From Achromobacter deleyi (GTDB taxonomy: Bacteria; Pseudomonadota; Gammaproteobacteria; Burkholderiales; Burkholderiaceae_B): DNA of 64,000 nucleotides. The notes under the pieces are model-generated. The model ran no database searches. It was not told the DNA's origin and saw nothing but the letters and a program-made list of their open reading frames with translations. This document shows positions 58,390 to 64,000 of the stretch, in pieces. Both the position numbers and the translations under genes were made by a program. The number at the start of each line of letters is the position of its first letter. Position 1 is the stretch's first letter. The stretch spans positions 1,984,001 through 2,048,000 of the forward strand of contig NZ_CP065997.1 of the NCBI RefSeq assembly GCF_016127315.1, read 5' to 3'.

Positions 58390-59406
58390 ATGAACATTGC
58401 AAAAGGGTTGGCGGGCGCGGCGTTGTTGTTTGCCGCGGCACAAGGGGCACAAGCCGCGACGCTGGACGTCGTGCGCCAGCGCGGGGCGGTCACCTGCGGC
58501 ACCACCACGGGCTTCGCGGGCTTCTCCGCGCCCGACGCGCAGGGCAAGTGGCAGGGGCTGGACGTGGACCTGTGCCGCGCCATCGCCGCGGCCGTGTTCG
58601 GCGACGCCGACAAGATCAAGGTCGTTCCGCTGAACTCGCAGCAGCGCTTCACCGCGCTGCAGTCGGGCGAAGTCGACGTGCTGACCCGCAACACCACCGT
58701 GACCCAGCAGCGCGACACCGCGCTGGGCATCATCCACGCGGGCATCAACTTCTACGACGGCCAGGGCTTCCTGGTGCCCAAGTCGCTGGGCGTCAAGAGC
58801 GCCAAGGAAATCAACGGCGCGACCATCTGCCTGCAGACTGGCACCTCGAACGAGAACACGCTGGCCGACTGGGCGCGCGCCAACAAGGTCACCTACAAGC
58901 CGGTGGTGATCGAGACCTTCAACGAAGTGGTCAACGCCTTTGCCGCGGGCCGCTGCGACGTGTTTTCGACCGACGCCTCGGGCCTGGCCTCGATCCGCAT
59001 CTCCAAGCTGCAGAAGCCCGACGACTACGTGGTGTTGCCCGAGATCATCTCGAAGGAACCGCTGGGTCCGTTCGTGCGCCAGGGCGACGACGCCTGGCTG
59101 AACATCGTGCGCTGGTCGCTGTCGGCCATGATCGAGGCCGAGGAATACGGCGTGACCTCCAAGAACGTCGACGAGCAGGCCAAGAGCGACAACCCCAACA
59201 TCAAGCGCATCCTGGGCGTGACGCCCGGCGGCGGCGCCAACCTGGGGCTGGACGAGAAGTGGGCCTACAACATCGTCAAGCAGGTGGGCAACTACGGCGA
59301 GAGCTTCGAGCGCAACGTCGGCGAGGGCAGCCCGCTGAAGATCAAGCGCGGCCTGAATGCGCAATGGACGCAGGGCGGCCTGATGTACGCGCTGCCGATC
59401 CGCTGA
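58390..59406 (+). CDS. Polar amino-acid ABC transporter substrate-binding protein (AapJ/BztA type)
   Basis: This 338-residue periplasmic receptor has a signal peptide ending AAQGAQA before ATLDVVRQRGAVTCGTTTG. GFSAPDAQGKWQGLDVDLCR, QRFTALQSGEVDVLTRNTTV and FAAGRCDVFSTDASGLASI place it in the general L-amino-acid receptor branch (AapJ/BztA length). The permease and ATPase genes that usually follow are absent; a terminator comes at once, so it is an orphan receptor here. I chose MNIAKGLAGAALL as start because a signal peptide then begins cleanly. Confidence 0.9.
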   Translation: MNIAKGLAGAALLFAAAQGAQAATLDVVRQRGAVTCGTTTGFAGFSAPDAQGKWQGLDVDLCRAIAAAVFGDADKIKVVPLNSQQRFTALQSGEVDVLTRNTTVTQQRDTALGIIHAGINFYDGQGFLVPKSLGVKSAKEINGATICLQTGTSNENTLADWARANKVTYKPVVIETFNEVVNAFAAGRCDVFSTDASGLASIRISKLQKPDDYVVLPEIISKEPLGPFVRQGDDAWLNIVRWSLSAMIEAEEYGVTSKNVDEQAKSDNPNIKRILGVTPGGGANLGLDEKWAYNIVKQVGNYGESFERNVGEGSPLKIKRGLNAQWTQGGLMYALPIR

Positions 59407-59445
59407 GCGCGTCTTGGTCCGGCGCGCCGGTCGGATGCGCCAATG

Positions 59446-59477
59446 AAAAACCGATGCCGCGGCATCGGTTTTTTTAT
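59446..59477 (+). terminator. Terminator of the amino-acid binding-protein gene
   Basis: The symmetrical AAAAACCGATGCC / GGCATCGGTTTTT stem around GC is followed by more T. It lies 40 bases past the stop and could also end minus-strand transcripts. Confidence 0.92.
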
Positions 59478-59515
59478 TGGGCGCGCATGGTGTGGCGGGC
59501 CTTCTGCCCGGACCG

Positions 59516-59989
59516 TCAGCGGCGCCGGTACACCTGCGCGATCTGGGTGAAGGCAGCGCGCAGCTCGCGCGTGCCGCCCTGGAAGATCACGGGCCGGCCG
59601 CGGTGCGTGAACACCACCAGCCGCTTGGAGAAGATCATCGGCACGAAGCGCGCTTCGCGCACGTCTTCCCAGGCCACCTCGCGGCGCGAGAACCAGGTCT
59701 GGCGCAAGCCGCGCTCGTCGATGGTGGTGATGGACGTCTGCATGTGCCAGGACACGAACAGCAGGCCGATGAAGCACAGCCCCACCACCAGCGCCATCGA
59801 GCTTTCGAGCGGCTGGCCCGGCGCGCGGATGGCGGTGGTGACCACCTGCACGCCCAGCACCGCCAGGATCACCCAGGTCAGGATGCGCACCCAATCGGGC
59901 CACGCCTGTCCCGACAGGGGCAGCGGGCCGAGGGCGCGGAGCAGGGCGGCGTGTTCCTCGGGCGAGGGGGACGGGACGGGGGACGTCAT
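59516..59989 (-). CDS. Small two-helix membrane protein with PH-like C-terminus, function unknown
   Basis: I do not recognise a named family. The 157-residue protein has two hydrophobic segments (WVRILTWVILAVLGVQVVTT at about 38-57 and SSMALVVGLCFIGLLFVSWH at about 63-82). A soluble part with short beta strands follows: ITTIDERGLRQTWFSRREVA, WEDVREARFV and RLVVFTHRGRPVIF. This pattern resembles bacterial PH-like domains of membrane-anchored proteins. It has no operon partner; the hmgL gene lies 97 bases upstream on the same strand. Confidence 0.72.
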   Translation of the reverse strand: MTSPVPSPSPEEHAALLRALGPLPLSGQAWPDWVRILTWVILAVLGVQVVTTAIRAPGQPLESSMALVVGLCFIGLLFVSWHMQTSITTIDERGLRQTWFSRREVAWEDVREARFVPMIFSKRLVVFTHRGRPVIFQGGTRELRAAFTQIAQVYRRR

Positions 59990-60085
59990 GCGGCTGCGGA
60001 GTTCCGGTAGCGTTGCGGAAAGACTTGCGCCGGTCGACCCGGGCGCTCACGCGAAACGCGCGCAGCCATTCTACGGCGTTTCGCG

Positions 60086-60994
60086 TCAGGCGGCCCGCTT
60101 GGCGGCAATGGCGTTGCCGGCCCGGCTGGAGCCCTTGCGATTGAGGTTGGCCGACATCCATTGGCCGATATCCACCACCGCGTCGAAGTCGACGCCGGTG
60201 TCGATGTCCAGGCCGCGCAACATGTACAGCACGTCTTCGGTCGCGACGTTGCCGGTCGCGCCCTTGGCGTAGGGGCAGCCGCCCAGGCCGGCCACCGAGG
60301 CGTGGAAGATCGAGATGCCGGTCTCCAGCGACGCCAGGATGTTGGCCAGCGCCTGGCCGTAGGTGTCGTGGAAGTGGCCGGAGACGCGCGCCGGGTCCAC
60401 CACGCGGGTGACCGCGGCCATCACGTCGCGCACGCGCTGCGGCGTGCCCACGCCGATGGTGTCGGCCACGTCGATCTCGTCGACCTGCATGGCCAGGTAG
60501 CGCTGGGCCACGTCGACCACGGATTCGATCGGCACTTCGCCCTGGTAGGGACAGCCCAGCGCGCAGCTGATGCTGCCGCGCACGCGGATGCCGGCTTCGC
60601 GGGCGGCCTGCACCACGGGTTCGAAGCGCGCGATGGATTCGGCGATCGAGCAGTTGATGTTCTTTTGCGAGAAGGCCTCGCTGGCCGCGCCGAAGATGAC
60701 GATCTCGTCCGCGCCGGCCGCCAGCGCGCCCTCGAAGCCCTTCATGTTGGGCGTGAGCACCGAATAGATCGTGCCCGGGCGGCGCTGGATGCGCGCCATG
60801 ACGTCGGCGCCGTCGGCCATCTGCGGCACCCACTTGGGCGACACGAACGAGGCCGCCTCGACGTTGGGAAAACCGGCGGCCGCGAGGCGGTCGATCAGTT
60901 CCACCTTGATGTCGGTGGGGACGAATTCCTTTTCATTCTGCAGACCGTCGCGGGGCGAAACCTCGACGATCTTGACGCGTGTGGGCAATGCCAT
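60086..60994 (-). CDS. Hydroxymethylglutaryl-CoA lyase
   Basis: This enzyme cleaves HMG-CoA to acetyl-CoA and acetoacetate at the end of leucine breakdown. The 302-residue TIM-barrel protein has EVSPRDGLQNEKEF, SCALGCPYQGEVP, GHFHDTYGQALAN and the active-site cysteine loop SVAGLGGCPYAKGATGN, the HMGL signature. It stands alone rather than in a leucine-catabolic (liu) cluster, so a related 3-hydroxy-acyl-CoA could also be the substrate. Confidence 0.92.
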   Translation of the reverse strand: MALPTRVKIVEVSPRDGLQNEKEFVPTDIKVELIDRLAAAGFPNVEAASFVSPKWVPQMADGADVMARIQRRPGTIYSVLTPNMKGFEGALAAGADEIVIFGAASEAFSQKNINCSIAESIARFEPVVQAAREAGIRVRGSISCALGCPYQGEVPIESVVDVAQRYLAMQVDEIDVADTIGVGTPQRVRDVMAAVTRVVDPARVSGHFHDTYGQALANILASLETGISIFHASVAGLGGCPYAKGATGNVATEDVLYMLRGLDIDTGVDFDAVVDIGQWMSANLNRKGSSRAGNAIAAKRAA

Positions 60995-61143
60995 GTCTCT
61001 TCCTGTATCGGTATCGGGGGCGGCCGCGGCGGCGGCTCGGCGCCAACGCCAATATTAGCGCCATCGCATCCGGCCCCGCTCGCGGCCGGGCCAAGGGTTG
61101 TCCGGGCGCTGGCCGGCCCCGGCCTTGCCCGTGGCGCGGTCCC

Positions 61144-62253
61144 TTATTTCAGGCGTTGGAAGCGGCCGTCGTCCAGGCGCGCCACGCGCGCGGCCAGCTC
61201 CAGCTCCAGCAATTGCGCCTGCAGGTCGGCGGTATCCAGGCCGCAGCGGGCCTGGATCGCGTCCGGGTGCAGCGGGTCGAAGCCCAGCGCCTCCAGCACC
61301 GGATGGGGGGCGGCTTCCTCGGCCGGCGCGGCGGGGCGGGCGCCGGGCCGCGGGCCGCCGCCCAATTCGTCGGTGATGTCGGCCGCGGTTTCCACCAGCT
61401 TGGCGCCCTGGCGGATCAGCGCATGGCAACCGCGCGACAGCGGCGAGTGGATCGAGCCGGGAATGGCGAACACCTCGCGCCCGCTTTCGCCCGCCAGCCG
61501 CGCGGTGATGAGCGAGCCGCTCTGTTTCGCGGCCTCGACCACCAGCACGCCGCGCGCCAGGCCGGCCACGATGCGGTTGCGCTTGGGAAAGTGCTGCGGC
61601 AGGGCGCCGGTCCCCATCGGCAATTCGGACACCAGCGCGCCGTGCGCGGCGATGCGATGCGCCAGGTCGCGATGCCGCGCCGGGTAGATGCGGTCGATGC
61701 CGGTGCCCATCACCGCGACCGTGCCGGCGCCGCCGGTGCCGGCTTCCAGCGCGCCCTCATGGGCCGCCGCGTCGATGCCCAGCGCCAGCCCGCTGACCAC
61801 GCGCCAGCCATTGCCGGCCAGGTAGCGGGAGAAGGCGCGGGCGTTTTCCTGGCCGCCGGGGGTCGCGTTGCGGGCGCCCACGACCGCCAGCGCCGGCCCC
61901 TGCAGATAGGCCGGGTCGCCGTTGACGTAGAGCAGGATGGGCGGGTCGGCGATGGTGAGCAGGCTTTGCGGATAGGTGGGATCGGCCAGCGTCAGGATGT
62001 GATGGCCGGGCGCCTCGACCCACTGCAGCGCGCTGTCGACCTGCGCGGCCATCTCGGCCGGCATGGGCGCGGCCAGCTGACGGGCCAGCGCGTCCGGCAG
62101 CTGGCGCGCCAGGGCCGAGGCGCGCTGCGCGTAGATCTGTTCCGGCAGGCCCAGCGCGCCCAGCAGGGTGCAGGCCGTGGCCGAGCCGATACCGGGCTCC
62201 AGGGACAGGCGCAACCAGGCGGACAATTCAGCGGCGGTATGGGTGAGCGGCAT
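61144..62253 (-). CDS. dprA: DNA-processing protein DprA
   Basis: DprA loads RecA onto incoming single-stranded DNA during transformation. The 369-residue protein has an N-terminal helical region, then the Rossmann domain with ALAVVGARNATPGGQENARA, VVSGLALGIDAAAHEGAL, KRNRIVAGLARGVLVVEAA and REVFAIPGSIHSPLSRGCHAL. A C-terminal winged-helix-like part follows a Pro/Ala linker. I start at MPLTHTAAELSAWLRLSLEP, since the longer frame begins with a basic unlike-family stretch. It is divergent from def-fmt. Confidence 0.94.
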   Translation of the reverse strand: MPLTHTAAELSAWLRLSLEPGIGSATACTLLGALGLPEQIYAQRASALARQLPDALARQLAAPMPAEMAAQVDSALQWVEAPGHHILTLADPTYPQSLLTIADPPILLYVNGDPAYLQGPALAVVGARNATPGGQENARAFSRYLAGNGWRVVSGLALGIDAAAHEGALEAGTGGAGTVAVMGTGIDRIYPARHRDLAHRIAAHGALVSELPMGTGALPQHFPKRNRIVAGLARGVLVVEAAKQSGSLITARLAGESGREVFAIPGSIHSPLSRGCHALIRQGAKLVETAADITDELGGGPRPGARPAAPAEEAAPHPVLEALGFDPLHPDAIQARCGLDTADLQAQLLELELAARVARLDDGRFQRLK

Positions 62254-62505
62254 GGCAAGGGCGCCGGCGGGCCGGCGCGAAGGAAACGGGAGGGTGGGCG
62301 CCCTTGGGGCGCCGATCGTTCGAGAGTGTCGCATGGCGGCCACGGCGGTCCCGGCAAGGGGGATCGAATGGTCCCGGCCGGAAGGGGCCGTAAATCGGGG
62401 GCGGGTGGGGCCGGATAATCCCCGGGTTAGCCGAAAACTATTAGAAATCAAGAATCTAATGAATTAAACTGTTGGTCAGGCACTATTACCGACGATTCCT
62501 TTTCA

Positions 62506-63018
62506 ATGGCATTACTCCCTATTCTTCGCTACCCGGATCCGCGCTTGCACAAGAAGGCCAAGCCGGTCGCCGAGGTCGATGACCGCATCCGCCAACTGGT
62601 GCGCGACATGGCCGACACCATGTACGACGCGCCGGGCGTGGGCCTGGCCGCGACGCAGGTCGACGTGCACGAGCGCGTGGTCGTCATCGACGTCTCCGAA
62701 GAAAGCAATCAGCTGCTGGTGCTGATCAATCCCGAGATCACCTGGCACAGCGACGATTACAAGATCTACGAGGAAGGCTGTCTGTCGGTCCCCGGCATCT
62801 ACGACGAAGTCGAGCGCGCCTCGCGCATCCGCTGCAAGGCGCTGGACATCGACGGCAAGCCGTTCGAGTTCGAGGCCGACGGCCTCCTGGCCGTGTGCGT
62901 GCAGCACGAGCTCGACCACCTGGAAGGCAAGGTGTTCGTCGAATACCTGTCCAACCTGAAGCAGAACCGCATCAAGACCAAGCTGAAAAAGGCCGAGCGC
63001 GAAGCGCTGCGCGCCTGA
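62506..63018 (+). CDS. def: Peptide deformylase
   Basis: Def removes the formyl group from new proteins. The 170-residue metalloenzyme has motif 1 GVGLAATQ (44-51), motif 2 EGCLSVPG with metal ligand Cys92, and motif 3 QHELDHLEG with ligands His134 and His138 and the catalytic Glu135. The gap to dprA contains an AT-rich patch (62440-62500) that probably holds the def-fmt promoter. Confidence 0.97.
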   Translation: MALLPILRYPDPRLHKKAKPVAEVDDRIRQLVRDMADTMYDAPGVGLAATQVDVHERVVVIDVSEESNQLLVLINPEITWHSDDYKIYEEGCLSVPGIYDEVERASRIRCKALDIDGKPFEFEADGLLAVCVQHELDHLEGKVFVEYLSNLKQNRIKTKLKKAEREALRA

Positions 63019-63050
63019 CGCCCGTTTCCTTCTTTCCGGTCCGACCCCCC

Positions 63051-63992
63051 ATGCGCCTAGTTTTCGCCGGCACGCCGGAATTCGCCCGTATCGCCTTCGA
63101 CGCCCTGCGGGCCGCCGGCCACGACATTCCCCTGGTCATGACCCAGCCCGACCGTCCGGCCGGACGCGGGCTCAAGCTGACCCCGAGCCCGGTCAAGCAG
63201 GCCGCGCTCGACGCCGGCATCGAGGTCGCCCAGCCGCGCAGCCTGCGGCTGGATGGCCGCTATCCCGAGGAAGCCGCCGAGGCCCGCGCCCTGCTCGAGC
63301 GCATCGCGCCCGACGTGATGGTGGTCGCGGCCTATGGCCTGATCCTGCCGCAATGGGTGCTGGACCTGCCGCGCCTGGGTTGCCTGAACATCCATGCCAG
63401 CCTGCTGCCGCGCTGGCGCGGCGCGGCGCCGATCCAGCGCGCCATCGAGGCAGGCGACGCGCGCACCGGCGTGACCATCATGCAGATGGACGCGGGCCTG
63501 GATACCGGCGACATGCTGCTGGAGCGGGTCGTGCCGATCGGCGCCGAGACCAATGCCGCGCAATTGCACGACGCGCTGGCGCTGGCCGGTGGCGAGGCGA
63601 TCGTGGCGGCCCTGGCCGCGCTGGCCCAGGGCGGCTTGACGCCGACCCCGCAGCCCGAGGACGGCGTGACCTACGCCGCCAAGCTGGACAAGGCCGAGGC
63701 CGCGCTCGATTGCAGCCAGCCGGCGGAACTGCTGGCGCGCCGCGTGCGCGCCTTCAATCCGGTGCCGGGCGCCAGCATCCGCTTGCCCGGCCTGGCCGAT
63801 CCCGTGAAGGTGTGGCGCGCCCAGGCCTTGCCGCAGCCCGCCGCGGCCGCGCCCGGCAGCGTGCTGCGCGCGGATGCCGAAGGCATCGACATCGCGACCG
63901 GCGAGGGCGTGCTGCGCCTGCTGGAGTTGCAGAAGGCCGGCGGCAAGCGCCAGCCGGTGGATGTGTTCGTGCGGGGTTGGCAGCCGGCCTGA
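63051..63992 (+). CDS. fmt: Methionyl-tRNA formyltransferase
   Basis: Fmt formylates initiator Met-tRNA. The 313-residue protein has [19 protein letters not shown], the catalytic Asn113 and His115 in [18 protein letters not shown] and Asp151 in [12 protein letters not shown]. The C-terminal OB-like domain includes [13 protein letters not shown]. It lies 32 bases after def in the usual def-fmt order, and its stop is just inside the window. Confidence 0.97.
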   Translation: MRLVFAGTPEFARIAFDALRAAGHDIPLVMTQPDRPAGRGLKLTPSPVKQAALDAGIEVAQPRSLRLDGRYPEEAAEARALLERIAPDVMVVAAYGLILPQWVLDLPRLGCLNIHASLLPRWRGAAPIQRAIEAGDARTGVTIMQMDAGLDTGDMLLERVVPIGAETNAAQLHDALALAGGEAIVAALAALAQGGLTPTPQPEDGVTYAAKLDKAEAALDCSQPAELLARRVRAFNPVPGASIRLPGLADPVKVWRAQALPQPAAAAPGSVLRADAEGIDIATGEGVLRLLELQKAGGKRQPVDVFVRGWQPA

Positions 63993-64000
63993 GGCCGGTC

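Overview
The window is about 64 kb of very GC-rich (high-60s % by eye), densely coded chromosome from a Gram-negative bacterium. The gene content points to a betaproteobacterium of the Burkholderiales, most likely Alcaligenaceae (Achromobacter/Bordetella type). The reasons are an orphan Bug-type receptor, DUF4148 and DUF3683 proteins, a betaproteobacterial 16-strand-type porin, argB-HAD-slmA and lptCAB-hpf-ptsN-hprK clusters, and a complete cydABX-cydDC locus. The genus is an inference from content, not a database result. No rRNA, tRNA, CRISPR array, prophage or transposase was seen.

Layout. 1-5.4 kb: the end of an exonuclease III gene, pyrE, a small PIN-type toxin-antitoxin pair, and gatCAB for tRNA-dependent amidation. 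5.5-11.2 kb: the elongasome operon mreB-mreC-mreD-mrdA-rodA. 11.2-12.0 kb: a gene-free block built from two inverted copies of an unusual palindrome-armed element, the most unexplained feature of the window. 12.0-14.6 kb: an anion transporter plus Ldh2-type dehydrogenase operon. 14.9-17.1 kb: argB, a HAD phosphatase and slmA. 17.3-18.3 kb: a MetQ-like binding protein behind a structured leader. 18.4-22.4 kb: the yra-like cluster (thioredoxin-like protein, BON lipoprotein, SIS isomerase, yraN, with rsmI and ogt divergent). 22.4-26.5 kb: rlpA, rapZ and two c-type cytochromes. 26.5-34 kb: a MocR regulator, hprK, ptsN, hpf and the LPS export/Kdo genes lptB-lptA-lptC-kdsC-kdsD. 34-43.2 kb: purT, a GbsR-like regulator, cydABX-cydDC and apt. 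43.2-54.9 kb: a LysR regulator, a DUF4148 repeat protein, a porin, ilvA, a YqaA-type membrane protein, a 1319-residue FAD/Fe-S oxidoreductase and a transglutaminase-like protein. 55-64 kb: a Bug receptor, yggS, an aminotransferase, an amino-acid binding protein, a small membrane protein, HMG-CoA lyase, dprA, def and fmt.

How the genes work together. Several blocks serve the envelope: elongation (mre/mrd/rod), septal peptidoglycan (RlpA), division-site control (SlmA), and LPS inner-core synthesis and transport (kds/lpt). The cytochrome bd operon carries its small subunit CydX and the CydDC exporter needed for its assembly, and a GbsR/MarR-type regulator sits directly upstream. The nitrogen-PTS branch (PtsN, HprK) sits in the place where many proteobacteria have the rpoN operon, but rpoN itself is missing between lptB and hpf. 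Translational coupling by 4-base overlaps is common (vapC, rodA, BON/thioredoxin-like, rapZ/rlpA, lptC/lptA, kdsD/kdsC, cydX/cydD/cydC).

The main candidate for something undescribed is 11207-11967. A roughly 93-bp core is about 91% identical between two inverted copies. Each copy sits inside its own near-perfect ~33-bp inverted repeat, and the arms of the two copies differ in sequence. Inside these lie mirrored segments that align codon by codon as a short peptide motif. A second candidate is a possible riboswitch-like leader at 17358-17437.
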